From the NCBI GenBank assembly GCA_004519485.1, contig CP038124.1, positions 297,387-361,386 on the forward strand: a DNA stretch of 64,000 nt, read 5' to 3'. The notes beneath the pieces are model-generated. The model saw only the letters and a list, made by a program, of their open reading frames with translations, searched no databases and had not been told where the DNA came from. Shown one piece after another: positions 33,196 to 47,000 of this stretch (position 1 is its first letter; every line of letters starts with the position of its first letter). Source of the DNA: Nannochloropsis oceanica. Its lineage: Eukaryota; Sar; Eustigmatophyceae; Eustigmatales; Monodopsidaceae. Position numbers and translations under genes: made by a program.

Positions 33196-36100
33196 CTATC
33201 TCTATCTCTATCTCTCGTGTGCCACCTAAGCGCCCCAGCTAAAAATATATATTCTAACTGCCTTCCGCATACACACCTGAATAGTTTTCTGATATTAACA
33301 ACACGGCTAGTTTTTATCAAAAAGTTCAAGAAATCATCCTCACCTCCGCACCGTAAGTACTGGGATAATATCTTCTGACCTCGCTGCTTTCATTTAACTC
33401 ATCACTCGCCTTACATCCACACACAATTTACACAGCTCCTTTTCACTCGCCTGCCAACCGAGTTTCCGTGTCTGGCCTGAAGAAATCAATGCCGGATTTC
33501 CCGATCAGCACTCTGTTGCGCATTTCATGGTCATGCCCGCGTTTGCGCCCAACGACCTTGTCATGATTGAGGGCACCTTTCCGGCCGCGCGCTACTTTGC
33601 TTATCAAACCTTCGACGGAAACTTCTCCCCTGTTGGTTTTCTGCGCGATGCCCAGATCCAACCAGTGACAGGGGAACGTAACCCCTTTGCAAAGGGTCCG
33701 AAAGACGACATGAAAGACGCTCATAGTAAGAATGACGTCAAGTACCGCATCTACCTTACCAAGGACGGCAAAAGGGGTTTCCCGAACGAGCTGGCAATGG
33801 CCAAATCCAACTTTGCTCTGGGCAGCCTAGTCATCGTGGTCTTGCGCCTCTACGGCGTGGATTCCCAAGCAAAGTTTACGCACCCTGAACTGGCGCCATG
33901 GGGGTATGTGCCGCCGGTTCAAGTCAGCACCAAGATTATGGGGTACGTAATAGGCGTATGGTTACGGGGAATAGGAAGCCAAAAGACGAACAGAAAAGTA
34001 TCATATCTATATCCGCCAACGGTATTATGTTACCATTTAATAGAACCTTTATGCCGACGGCCACCGACATTGTTTGGGAAACATACCCACAGTGTCCAAT
34101 CAACAACACCATGGTCGTGCGCGACACATTGACTGCCCTCACCAATGTAAGTCATATGTGTACGCTTTGTTATGCTGTACTCATTCAAGTCAAATATATA
34201 TATAATTCAACTCAATAAATCACAGTTGATCGATATGGTGGACGTGAGCAAGAAGACCTGTCCAAGTGAGAACGTGCCAGACAACTTCATGTACTATCAG
34301 CCACAAAATCCGACACCGCCTGGCCTTGGGCTGGGTATGCTGCCTCCCCCGCCTTCCCGAACGCCGTTTCCTAATCAAGATGCCTCCTTTTTAGTAGCTT
34401 GTGCAAGCAATCGGCCTCAATACGTCCGTAGCAGCGACCTCGTGGTGCTTGCACGGGGGCACTTGCCTCGGACGCCTGGAGGACTGAACGACGCGCCCTT
34501 TGTCGGAGACTTCCTAGTGAGTGCCTCTGCAAAATTATCAGGGGGAGGGGAGTAGAAAAGGCGTCTTATGGTGCACAGAGAAAATGAAATGCGCTCCAAT
34601 TGTAACGAATCATCGATCTACTCCTACACATACAGAACTACCAAGTGCGGTACGCATCCTTTTCTGTCTACGATCTTAACTTGCCAGGACCGGTGCTACG
34701 CAGTGTCTCTGACAACGAGTTTCGCACCTTCTATAGCAAGATGTACGGGAACGCCACGTGGGAGCTCACCTATGGCCGCAATGTTTCGTTGGTGGTGGTC
34801 AAGAATTTGGCTGTTTTGGAACGGTGCAACGTGGACACGTCGGAAAGCTTCGTAGTGGAGTTGGACCAGCATGAACCGGTACACAAAAAATAGAGGTCAG
34901 GTTTCTAAGCATTTTTTTTTCTTATTTTCCTAATACTCATTGTACACAAACGCAGGTGTCGGACTGGTTCGGCATTGTTTATCGCGAAGTGTTGCCGCAG
35001 GGCCTGGCGATCAACACCACTCCCAAGGCTGCCACACAGCTGGTCGCAAAGAAGAGATTATCCATCTATGACGAGTCGATCTATGACGCCAAACAAGCTA
35101 TTTGCAGAACGGGCGCGGATGAGGAAATTTGCGAGTGAGTTCTATGGCTGTGAATGATGCAAGGATTCGTCATTAGATACTCAAAGTTTTCTATGCACTC
35201 TTCGACTTTCTTTTCTACAACGACAGTCCTAACCCTTACCGCGTCGCCCAAACTATGAAGATGCACACGCCCCGCATCGACTACTTTTTGTGTAGTCAAT
35301 CGGGCGTCCTGCACGTAGCGCCACCGGCCACAATCGATCCTTTCGTGGGCAAAGGATACCCGCTGCTGGCCGATACAGCGTGGGGTGGTAATGCACACGA
35401 CAACCTGGCGCCCGAGGACGTCCAGGCGTGCATCAACCGGACGACAGGCCTAGCTGAGGGTCTTCTCCGTGCCTACTCACCGTGTGCTCAGATACATTTG
35501 TACCAGGCCCAACGCCCTGTTAAAGTAGTTGCGCCGGGGCAGATTGGACTGTGGGACGTGTCTGTGATCACCACAGCCACCGAGGTGCCAACTCCGGTGG
35601 TGGTGGGAGTCTCCATATTAGGTACGTCTTCCATTTATGGTTAGAAAATCGGGGTTCGGTTCATCGAGCAACCCCCCCTCGCTTGTATTCGGTCAAAATA
35701 AAACAGGCAAGACAGCCGATGAGGCCCCTTTCCTGGTCGAGGTGGAGCTGTGCGGCAGCACGTTCGTGTCGGATCATCACTGGCGGTGCAGTAATGAGCC
35801 ACCCACTGATAACACCTGGCTGCTTCCCACATTCCGGGAGAACTCTGACTGGAAGCCGGCGACATGGGCGAGATGTGCGAGTTGTACGGAGGGGGCTGCC
35901 TTATTTGGCGCCATGGCTCCCGCCACCATGCGATCAAAAGCTGCAGCACAGACCCTAAATGCTGTAGCAGCCCAGAAGATAAACAATAGAGCTCATCTCG
36001 AGCCAATTAATCAAGCGCCCCCACTGCATTTCTTTTCTCAGGACGGCCGCCGCTACATTCAGCCCTCGCCTCGGTTAGACCAAGAGGCTGAAGAAGCCTG

Positions 36101-36476
36101 GCGTGAATGGCAGCTGGCCAAAGAGGAGGCCAACAGCGCATGGCGGGCATGGCGTCGTGCGAAGAAGCAGCAGCAGCAGCAGCACAATGGAACTAGCATG
36201 GGCGATGGAACCACCATTTTATCGAAGGATGAGCAGGATATCTTCGCTACTTTTATGGCGTCCAGCAGGAATAGTACAATCAACACCAATACCACCACTT
36301 CGTCGACGGACTGGAGGGATCATATGAACGTGACCGCGGCGGATGTAGCTTTGCAATGGGCCAAACCTCGCCCTACTCAGATACATAGTTATTATTGCCG
36401 TCTAGTCCTGCCCAATCCGGGAGTAGTGGATGGGCTCGGCGCCACTACACGAGGACGTAGCGTGGTGGGCGGATGA
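32619..36476 (+). CDS. Orphan secreted protein, 10 exons
   Basis: Exons 32619-32785, 32882-33089, 33285-33352, 33436-33942, 34044-34146, 34226-34516, 34636-34878, 34956-35134, 35227-35621 and 35707-36476 give 976 aa; all borders are GT-AG and in frame. MWDKCCSLLLVLPLICGG is a clear signal peptide, ending near Ala-Gln, so the protein enters the secretory pathway. Two segments look related: NDLVMIEGTFPAARYFAYQT (about residue 190) and SDLVVLARGHLP followed by YQVRYASFSVYD (about residue 450), both ending near an acidic residue and a PV turn. Many cysteines and N-glycosylation sequons (NNTA, NATW, NVSL, NRTT) fit an extracellular protein. The C-terminus is Ala/Gln/Trp-rich (EEAWREWQLAKEEANSAWRA) and probably helical. 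I do not recognise the family with confidence; it does not show a known catalytic motif. Confidence 0.82.
33153..33215. repeat. TC and TCTA microsatellites in intron 2
   Basis: About 12 TC units followed by about six CTAT units and a few CTATCT units, inside intron 2 of the secreted-protein gene, upstream of its acceptor at 33283-33284. Confidence 0.9.
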
Positions 36477-37404
36477 GGAAGTTTGAATTAGACAGAAAAG
36501 GGAGGAATTAAAAAAAGAAATAATATTGGATTGAAAGTAACTTCCATTATTGTTTAATTGGTACGCGATTCTTTCCTCCCCACACTCTCTCTATTTCCCC
36601 GAGTCATCCTCGCTTTGTTGCAGAGTGCTCTTCTTGTCGCTGTCATCGCTCAATAAATGCGCTTCAAGTAACACTAGGGCCAGGCTTGGTGTCAAAAAGG
36701 ACATGCACAGGATGGCACAGCGCGTCGACTGAACACGCTAATACAATTGTGCGAGTCTAGAAAACCCAGAGATTTTGCTAAATGAGGCCACTCATGCATG
36801 GTTTACCTGCCAACCTCCCCACACTGTCACTTGTCACGGCCGAGCAAACGAGAAGCTGCAGCAGTTCAAAACACACTCGACAACTTTTCAGCGAAAAAGG
36901 CCCGTGCCACGAAGTTTTGGTGCAGTTGTTGGTCAATAAATGTCCAAAGTTGTGGTTTTAGTTGTAGTTGTGCATGATGGGGACCCCGCGACCTCTGGCA
37001 AGTTGGAAATTAGCATGAATGACCTCGAGGTACCGGCAGCAATGTTATCGCGTGGACCCAGACGACCACAGCCAAGTAGCTAGATGTTCATCATCGCGCG
37101 TCTTGACCGATGGGACAGCCACCACAGTTAGTTGTGCACACTGTCAGAAGAGGACAGCGTAAAAATGACTTCCACCGCTATACGGTAATCTAGTGTTTGC
37201 CACCTACAACACAAGATTCTCTTTGTAATTTAAAAATAAAATCACCACTCACAGCCTCATAGCGGCGGCACTCGGTAATGGCTGTCTACACGATACTCCC
37301 CAGCACATATACCGCACGGTCAAGCTCCTCGTGATCAATCTGGTAGCTCATTTTATTACACCCACACCCACTCTCACTCCGTCCCCGATGTTCACCAATT
37401 TACG
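36477..37404. other. Intergenic, secreted protein to lipase
   Basis: 928 bp between two plus-strand genes, of balanced composition and without notable low-complexity DNA. I see no gene or RNA. It likely holds a terminator and the lipase promoter. Confidence 0.55.
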
Positions 37405-39955
37405 ATGCCAGGTCGCCTGATTGTTTCAGTCTGCGGCATGCCCTTGTGTCGGGCGCGCCAGCCGCCGTGGCTGCGACAGCGGGCACCAGTTGTGGTTTTG
37501 CTTGTCCTGCTTTTCTGTTTGCTCAATCCCGTCGTCTCGTCATCACTGCGGGAAGGACGGCAGCAGCAGCAGCAGCAGCAGCAGTCGCAGGAGGTGGAGG
37601 AGACAAGAATACGTGAAAATACCAAGCAGGAGCCGGCTGAGGCCATGGTAGAGATCGATGCACTGGGCCAGCAGCAGCAGCAGCAGCAGCAGCACGAGCG
37701 AGAGGAGCAGTTCACAGCACAATCACCACCCAAGCCCCTCCAACGCGACCGAGAAGGCGCTGGCATTGCCCGCCTCCTACAAAGATGGCTAGACGAAGAG
37801 GATGGAGCAACGAGGCGAGATCTTCATGATAATGAGGAGGAGCATAAAGACAAGGACATAGAAAAAGAGGAGAATGATGCGTTAGCCTTAGCTGACCTAG
37901 GCAACAGCACAGGCAACTTACAGGTATACAAAGCCCTTCGGGAAACTGCTGCGGCCCATAATATTACGGCCCGCGATTTTTGGACTTTGCAACGTTTGAT
38001 TTTAACACTGTCTTTTAATAGATATGGGAACAAGCCGACCATCTTCCCGATGTGTGAAATATATAAAATAGTGGGGCCTTTGCGGTTGCATTGTGTCTTC
38101 ATTGTCTCGTCGTATCGGTTTTACACGGCGCAGCCGCCGTCGTTGAGGAAGGTGGCGACTGAACGCTCGTACAGTATTTATAGCGGAGGAGAGCAGGAGG
38201 AGAAGCAGCAGCAGGAGCAGGAGCCACCACACGTTTTACAAGACATTGGTGTGGTGCCTGAATTCATCGTTGACAAACCTTTAATTGAGAAGGAACGGCC
38301 TGTCTATCGATGGTGCTGGCGGCAGGTACGATTGTCTATGAATGAGGAGGGAGAAATGGAGAGAGAGAGGGAGGGAGGGCTGAAGTGACAGAATACGAAC
38401 CATGTAATTACCCTTTTCCTCCCTCCCTCCCTTCCTCGGCAGATTGTAAATATGTATGGCTTTACGTATCGGTGGAATGATGAAGGAGTAGAAGCGGCGA
38501 CGATGGAACAGCAGCAACACACCCAAGAGGGAGAAACAAGGGACAAAGATGGTGGTGCTCCTCCACCTCCCTGCAATGGTAAAGAGAACAGCAGCAGCAG
38601 TAGCAGCACTGACAGCGCTCCCCTCCTTCCTCCCGAACCTGGCTATGGGAATCAGAGCCTGCTGTGGGTGGAGGGGCCAATGGACATTCCCTTTCGACGG
38701 CCCATTGGTCAAGTATTTACCTACTTCCCTCCCCCTTGCAGTAGTAGTAGTGGTACTGGTTCCAGAAATAGGAGTAGCAGGAGTGATGGTGAACAAAAGT
38801 ACGAGGGGAGAGGAGGAGGACATGTAGAGGGAGGAGGTCCTGAGCTGGTGGTTGTGATAAGAGGGACATTATACAGTGAGGAATGGACGGCTAATTTTAG
38901 GTTGCAGCGGGCAGATGAGGATGAGGTGGAGAAGTATGATTTTGAGGGTATTATGGTACCGAAGGGTTTTTTTGGGTTATTTACTGAAGTACTTCCGCAG
39001 GTAAGGGAGGGAGGAAGAGAAAGTGAAATGGCTATTTTAAAAAATCGAAAAATCCTTACTTTACCTAAATCTCTTCTGTCACCTTCACGATATAAATCTC
39101 ACGACGATCTCTCTCCTTCTCTTCCTCCCCGTATTTCAGGTCAATGATGCCCTTGTCCTCCACGGCAACAGCCACATCACTCGGCTGACACTCACCGGCC
39201 ATTCACTGGGCGCCAGCATTGCGCTTCTCCTCGCGGCATATTTCGGTCAAAAAAGACCCGACTTAAAAATATCCCTCATAACATTTGGTGGGCCCAACAC
39301 CGTCGATAACATATTGTTTGAAAACTACTGGAACCATCAAATAAATGTGCGCCAAGTGTTTTATATCGGCTCGGGGCTCGTGCCTCGGGACGAGAGAGAC
39401 AGATGGTTGGAGGGAGAGAGAGAAGAGAGACGGCAGCAGCAGCAGCAGTACGAGTATCAGGATCGTGAACAACCTTCTGATTCCCACTTGAGCTTTGGGA
39501 TCGGGGACATGGTTGCACAGATGCCCCCAGACTGTACTGCTGTATCCCCCTGTCCCTTGCTCCTCTTCCACGCCACCAATGGTCTGACGACCAATGATGA
39601 CCGCAGTACAAGTCCCAGTGGCTTCGATATTGAAAACAATTTCTTCACGCGTCTCAGGCTGGCGCGTCCGCCGGGGTCGATTGTTTTTTATGCTTACGAC
39701 TTAAAGGGACGTGGCTCTGTGAGCACATGGTTGGCGTACGAAGACTTTTTGACGCATGTCTGGACAAGATTAGATCGTGGTGTAATTTCAAGTCATGTTT
39801 GCGCGTACGCGTGTTGGGTATCTTCGCTGGGAGGTGGAAAGAATGGCGAAGAAACGCGATGTTTTTTCCCGGAGGAAGGGGAGGGACGAGGCTTGGGGGA
39901 GATCTGTGATTTACAATTGACGCGAGGTGAGCGTTTGGGAAAAACGCATCTTTAA
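37405..39955 (+). CDS. Class 3 lipase-like protein, 3 exons
   Basis: Exons 37405-38325, 38443-39000 and 39140-39955 give 764 aa (both introns phase 0). An N-terminal hydrophobic stretch (VVVLLVLLFCLLNPVVSS, about residues 29-46) is a signal peptide or anchor. Gln and acidic runs follow. Exon 2 carries ELVVVIRGTLYSEEW, the oxyanion-side strand of class 3 lipases. Exon 3 has LTLTGHSLGASIALLLA with the nucleophile Ser (GxSxG) at about residue 514, then ISLITFGGPNTVDN, and GDMVAQMPP with a candidate catalytic Asp at about 615. A hydrophilic insert with poly-Gln separates the last two. The catalytic His is not obvious; FLTHVW near the end is a candidate. Class 3 lipases hydrolyse acylglycerols. 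Substrate is unknown; a diacylglycerol-lipase-like or plastid/secretory lipase is possible. Confidence 0.85.
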
Positions 39956-40500
39956 TTAGACCGAGAAAATAGGGGAGGAGGGAGTGTGAAATGTTGGAGA
40001 GCTTGAAAAAATAAGGGCTCTAAATATTTTCAAGCAAGTCAATGAGAGGAGTATCATAAAATAAGTGGCATCCGGAGGTCTCGAGTCGGATGTATATAGG
40101 TTCGTTGCTTCCCCGATTCTTTTAAAGTCGCAAATGTCCCTGTCTATTTCCATTTTGTTCCACATTGGAATCTTTTCTTCGTTCGATTTTCATGCGATAC
40201 AATTGACGATGATGTGTGCGGTCTGGTGTTACGCGCAAACAGAACGCACGAAAAGGAGACATGTCGGGCAAGAGAGAGGGGGGGACACAGGACAATCTGT
40301 CATTAGAAACTTCCTCTAACCTTACACATAAATCAGGCATCTTTTCCCTTTCTCCTCTTTACAGATTACTGGTTTTTGCTCACCCACTCAAATCTATGCG
40401 GGCAGTAGCTCTACAAACAAATTTCTTTGAATACACCGATAAACTTACAAGCAAGAATTATTCTTACTTCCAACTTTCTATCCCTACAACAGCTGAAAGC
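39956..40500. other. Convergent intergenic, lipase to channel
   Basis: 545 bp between two 3' ends. Rather AT-rich; no gene seen. Confidence 0.55.
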
Positions 40501-41004
40501 TTAGTGCTGCCCATCTTCTCCCGCCTCCCTCTTTTCCTCCATCTGCCCGCGCCCGGACAACAAAGAGGAGGAGAAAGGAGTAGCAGAAGAGCGTAACACT
40601 ACTGATGGCGCCTGCGCCACTCCAGCCCCCGACGTAAATGTCCTCCTTCCCACCATCTCCTCCTCTTCCTGGGACAGCACAGCATCCTGCTGCTGGTGCT
40701 GCTGGTGCTGCCGACTGAACGACGACAACAGCTCCTGTTCGATTAAAGCCAAATCTACATCCCCATCTTCCACCATCGCCATACTACTCCTCCTACTCCC
40801 CTCCCTCCCTCCCTCACCTCTTTCTCCTAACCCTCCTCCTCTTCCAACCGAAGCGGAAAACGACGAAGGTAAAGTAGAGCGAAGTCGGGGCCGAGAACGG
40901 GTAGTGCTGGTGCAGGTACTGCTCAGGAACTCTTCCCCTAGCTGCTGTAAAGCGAGCATCTCGGCTTCTACATCTTCTTCCTTCATCCCGTGTATCTCTT
41001 CTTC

Positions 41005-41045
<41 letters not shown>

Positions 41046-44000
41046 TCTCTTCCGCGTCCTCCTCCTCGTCCTCGTCCTCTTCCTCCTGTTCCTGCACCTG
41101 TTCCTCCTGTTCCCCGTCCATGTCCTCCCTTGTTTTCTCCTCTGCATTCGGAATCTGAGTGCTGAAAGAGGAGAGTAAAGAGGCGTTCGATGGTTGGCTA
41201 ATTATGGCTGCTGATGCTGGTGATGGTGCTGCTGTTGTTGGTGTTGCAGTTGCTGCTGCTGTTGCGCCAACGGAATGTGAGAGGGGCCGTCGGTAAGATG
41301 GAGAGGGAGGAGAGGGAATTTGGAGCGGGAAGGGCAAGGAGGTTGATACGGAGGTACCGGTAGTGGAGGTGGAGGAGGAAGAGGAAGAGGAGGTTGACAT
41401 GGCTTGATTACTGGCTGATTGCCGCTGTTGCTGCTGCAGCAATTCATGTGCGGGAGAAGAGTGGGAGAGGGAGATAGAGATGTGACGAGAGGTGGGAGGT
41501 GAGGAGGAAGGGGAGGAGGGTGTGCGAGCCTGCTCCTGCATCTGCTCCTGCTGTTGCTGTTGTTGTTGTTGCTGCTGCTGTTGCTGCTGAGAGCGACGCA
41601 GGGAGAGGGTTGCAGGCCAGTCAGCATCACCACAAACACCGCTGCTGCCGGTGCCACTGCTGCTGCTGCTGCCGGCTACCTCTTGCGCGGACGATGAGGA
41701 CAAGGGAGGAGGAAGGGAAGAAGGGGTAATCACAGGGGAAGGTGCCGACGGCTCAAATACCACAAACGGCAATGGCGACAGTGAAGTCCTCCTCTTTCCT
41801 TCCTCTCTCCCTCCTTCTTCTCTCCATCTCATTATCCTTCCATCCCCTGTCCTGTCCCTCTCTCTCGCCCTTGCCCGTCCCCCCCTCCACACTTTCTGGA
41901 CTGCCAGCGCGGCCACCCATTCATGTGCCAGAAATGAGACCTGAGAATTATTGATATGGAAGGGCTGGCGAAGGGAGGGAGGGAGGGAGGAAGAGGTACG
42001 TCGCTCGAAGGCCCGACGCAAGACGGCTTGGAGGACGTCATGGTAATAAAGATAACCGTATGAGTTGACGGGGAGCGAGAGGAGACGAAGGGAGGGAAGG
42101 AGGGAGGAAGTATTACCCTTGCTACTGGAGAGGCCAAGGGGGGGAGGTAGGGCGAGGAGGAAGGGAGGGAGATATTGGATTGGGAGATAGCGGGGGGAGG
42201 AGTCGTAGAGACGAATGAAAATGAGTGATTCCTCGTCGGCTGCAGTGCGAGGCATGGCTGGCGCTGGGGCTGCTGCTGTGGCTCCGGCTGCGGCGACGTC
42301 GACGAGTTTTTTCCGCTTTCTGGAATTGGGACTGAGGAGGGAACGGAAGGACATACGGGAGGGAAGGAGGGGAGAAAGGGGAAGAGAGGAAGAGGGGGAG
42401 GAAGACGGTTGCTGTTGCTGCTGCTGCTGCTGCTGCTGTAATTGCGGCTGCGAAGAGGTACCGGGGGAGGTGGAGGAAGGGAGGGAGGAAGGGGTGGCAA
42501 CAGCAGTGAGGCCCGTGTCGTCCGTGGAGGGAGTGGTTGGAGTGGGGGAGTGGGGGAGGAGGAGGGAAGGGCTAGCAATTAAGACATTGTTGTTATTGTT
42601 GCTGCTGTTGCTGCTGCTGTTGCTGCTGTTACTGCTGCTGCTTTCTCCTGCTGCCGTCCCCTTCTTCCTCATCTTCCTCACTGCCGCCACAACCATCGAG
42701 CTGGCTCCTCCGTCCCCTCCTTCCTTCCTCCTCTTCACCGCCATGACAGCCGTCACCGTCGTGCTCGCCCTGTTATCAATCTTCGTCAAGTCTCCTCGCA
42801 AGCTCCTCTTCTTGGCCTCGGTCCACAACCGCGAAAAAATCCGGATGTCTCTGCTACACACCAGTCGTTTTCCCTCCTTCCCTCCCTCCATATCCTGGAA
42901 ATGCTCAAGCATCGTGGCAATAAACAGATTTAACACCACGTACGAAATCATAATCATAAAGCTGCAAAAATAAAACACCGCCACCCTTACCCTCCCCCTC
43001 TCGGCTTGGTCGGCCTCGTGCATGAGACCGTTCCAGTTCTCACCGGCCGTGCAGCGGAGGAGGAGGAGGAATGCGAGGGAAAATGAAGTGAAATTTGCAT
43101 CGGCATTGATGTAAGTCCCGAAGGGGAGAGTGGAGAAAAGGTGCATCCCACCGATGGCGTAAATGTAGTAGATGAGGAGGAGGAACATGCCTGGATGTGT
43201 GGATTGAATGTAGAAATAGTGTGTGGATATTTAGAAGTATGTTATGTTTCGTCCTTTTCATCATGGTCATCCTCAGCGTATTCGCTCTTTCTTTACCCCC
43301 CCCCCCCCCCTTTCACATCGCACACAGATATGGATGCAGACACATCAAGGCGTAGACAAAGTCACAAATATAGATAGATACATACACACTGAGACAAACG
43401 CATGGACATAGACACACTTCCTCCCACTCACCCATTCACCAAGATTTCATAACACACAAATCAAGAATAATAACAATAAATATGATACTTAAAATAACAC
43501 AACACACTCACCTATATTCTTCAAGCTCGGCAAGGCCAGGTACAGCGTCCGGCACAACCGTCTCAGGTGCTCGCTGTGACGAACCAGCCTGAAGATACGC
43601 AGCGTCCGTCCCAGCCGCAACAGCAGCAAGCACGACGCACATTCCCTCCCGACCTCCCCAACTGCCAAATAGAGTATCCCCCAAACGGCAATCCCACAAT
43701 CGTACAAGTTCCAGGGTCGTGACGGTGGGAGGAAGGAAATAGAGGGGGGGACGGGGGAAGAAAGGGCTGGAAAAAAATAGGCGTACGGACCGAGGGCGTA
43801 GAGCCGTAGGAGGAGCTCGCTACTGTAGATGTAGGTGAAGATGGTGTCGACGTGCCGGTGGAAGTTCGGGGAGATTGAGGACGGGAAGGAGGAAGGGGCC
43901 GCGAGCATGAGCAGGACATTGACGGCCACGACGGCGGTGACAGAAGGCTCGAAAAAGGAAGATTTTACCAAGGCGTAAACTCGGGCACGGATAGGCGCGC

Positions 44001-47000
44001 GGTCCTGGCTAGGGGGAGAATGGATGCGGGGATGCCGCTTCTTAATCGTCTTCTGGAGTCGCACCCACTCCTTTTGCTCCTCTGTCATAAAGGCGCTCCC
44101 GTTTAAAACCGTTTTCAACCGTTTAAAGTGGTCCACAATAACCGCCACAAAAATCTCCTGTACAAAAAAGCACACCACAAACAGAAAGCTCACGAAATAC
44201 ACCGCTGCCCCTGGATTGGCGTTTCTCTCACTCCCCCTCCCTTGTCCCACAACATCCACGGCCGAGAACATGATGTTAGCCCAACCCTCCAAATTCGCCA
44301 CCTCAAAGAGAGTCAACAAGGCCGCCGGGACGGAATCAAACGAATAAGTGCTCCCCTGCGGTGAAAACGAAGGGTTTTGCCACTTTCTTTCCAACATGGA
44401 CGCGGTGTATGGGTCATAAAACTTCCCCACACACGCCAAATTTGATGGGCAATGAAAAGGACCACCGGGTGCTGCTCTTTCCCTCAATCCCTCGCCCGAC
44501 AGCGCTGTGGTAGGGAGGGGGTGGGGTGTAAGGGAGCCGCCACTGGTCGCTGTGGCTGATCCCGCTGCTGCTGCTGCGGCGGCGGCGGTGGTTGTGGAGG
44601 AGGAAGCAGGGGGAATACAGGTGCGTTGGGGGTCGTTGCAGGAGTAAAAGCCGCCAGAAAAGAGGGAGACGCCTAGGGGAGACGAGGGGAGGGAGGGAGG
44701 GAGGGAGTGAGTTTGATAGGAAGAGAGAGGAGGAGGGAGGTCATATTATTTTTCGAATTAATTAATTAAATGTGTAGGTTCGATGGAATTTTCAATGTGT
44801 AGGTTCGACGGAAAGAGGGCGAGGGATGAAGCGAGGAGGGGAAGGATGGTAGTACTTACCTAGGATGGCGAAGAGGAGGTAGAGGACAGCGAGGAGGGCC
44901 AGGACGCCACCGCAGGCATGCAGAGCCAGAGAGAGAGTGTAGACAACAATTTGAAGTCCGTTGAGCCGTGGGATTAACGTGAGAGGACGCAGGCCCCGAA
45001 TGACGAAGAAGACGGGAGGGAGGGAGCGGAAGAGGAGGGGGAGGAGCGTAGAGAGGAGGAGGAGGAGGTTGATGAAGTGGGAGGGGTGAGTAAGGTAGGA
45101 GTTGGAGTATGTCCATGCGCCTCCGAGGGAGCGGCAGAGGTAAATTTGCTCGAAGAGGAGAAGACCTGTGAGGTGGAGGTAGGGCAGGAGGGAGGGTTGA
45201 GTTGGGATGTGTAAGGGGAAGATAGACTAGATACACGCCAGTGAAGATTAATACCGAAGAATGCGAATTAATATACGAATAATCTCTGACCCAGTAAGTG
45301 GATGACTTATCAATATAATATAGATAATAATAATATAATTAAGTGAATAAGTAAATGAATAATTGAATAAATGAAAGAAATAATACAGGATCAAATTATC
45401 AGATCAAAATAATCAAGTAAATAAGCGGACTAATGATTTCTTACCGAAAAATACAGCTTCACACGAGTGAGTGAGCACCCTCCAAGTATGGGATGGACCC
45501 ATGCCACTCGCCCCCGGACCATCGAAGGCCAGCACCACACACGAAAACACAACAGCACCGACCATTAAGGAGGGAAATGACCGATGGTTGTAAACCTGAA
45601 AGCAGGCGGCATCCAAGCAGTTGAGGGACCGAGGGAAGAAGGAGGAGGCACAGGAGGAGGAAGGGCATATGCACCGATAGCAGAGTGCAAGGACGGTGCC
45701 ACTTTGTCGCTTGCTGCTTGCTATCACTTGAGCCCTGTCTTCTCCCTCGCCCTCGTCTTCGTCTTCGTCCTCGCTCTCGTCTTTTTCTCTGAGGAGGGAT
45801 AGCTGAGAAGGGGCAGCACCTGCACCTGAAGGAGGGAAGGAGGAGGACGACGGGGGAGGAGGAGCGTGCTTGCCACTAGCACTGCCACTCCTGCCTCTGC
45901 TGCTACTGCTGCTGGTGCTGGTGCTGCTGCTGCCACTGTTGTTGCTGCTGCTGCTGCCGCTACTTTTGCCAGTTGAAAAACACTTCCTGAAAGGAAGCCT
46001 TTGCCAAACATACACCCACATCGGCGGCAACAGCTCTCTCCCTTCCTCCTTCTCCTCCTTCTTCACGACTACCATCCTTCCTTCCTTCCCCTCCCGCTCC
46101 TTCTCCTTCCCCTCCTCCTCCTCCTCCTCCTCTTGCAACAGCCCATAGTTGTAGACCAAAATGGCCGTCAGCAAATTAAGCAAACCATATTTCCCAATTA
46201 AGACGGCGGAAACATAATACCCCACCGCCAGGGCCGAGTCAGTGACGGTCATGGCCATGTACATCTTCTTATTCCAATCATCCAGGGTCATGATCTGAAA
46301 GACACTAATCACACTCCAATAGAACGAATCGAAGTTCATGCGGGCCGGCACCGGGAGTCCTGTCAGACTGTCGCTCTCCATAAGCTTCCCCCCCAAAAAC
46401 GTCATGCCTCCAATGGCAAAAACGCATAGAAACGTCCCTAGCAACAACAGAAACGGCAGGGAGATCGACGCTGTGTACACTACGTTGTCCATAGCTTTAC
46501 GAAAACCCATGTCCAAATCCCTCCCCAGCCCAAACAGCCTCACCAGCCGCACGCACCGCAAGGCGTAGCTCCGGCTGCTTGTTCCCCCTAAAAAGAGCTC
46601 CAACAAACTCACCACCACCACCAGCAAATCCACCCCCGCTCCTCCCACATCGTCCTTATACCTCCTCCACCCCCACCCCCTGACCTTGATCAGGACCTCC
46701 AGACAAAACACAAACACCAAAAAATTGTTCATCGTCGTCAGGGTTTTATTCAATATGGGGGACATGCCATAGTGTGCGAGCGACAGGAGCAACGCCGACA
46801 GTAGGGTAATAAAGTGCCCGAAATAATAAAACGATTGACTCCTTGCAATAGCCGCACAAATGTACGTCCCAGGACTCTCTTCATAGCTAACCTTGCTGGG
46901 ATCCACCTCTCTTTTCTTCCTTCCCCCCTTCCCCGTCCTCATCAACGGGCCCGCTTCCCCCTCCTCGTCCTCCTCCCCTTCTTCCTCCCCATCCTCCTCT

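Noticed and set aside
44856-45236. 126-codon Pro-rich minus-strand frame
   Set aside because: Wrong frame of channel exon 2; the acceptor at 45166 puts the reading into the frame with domain III transmembrane helices.
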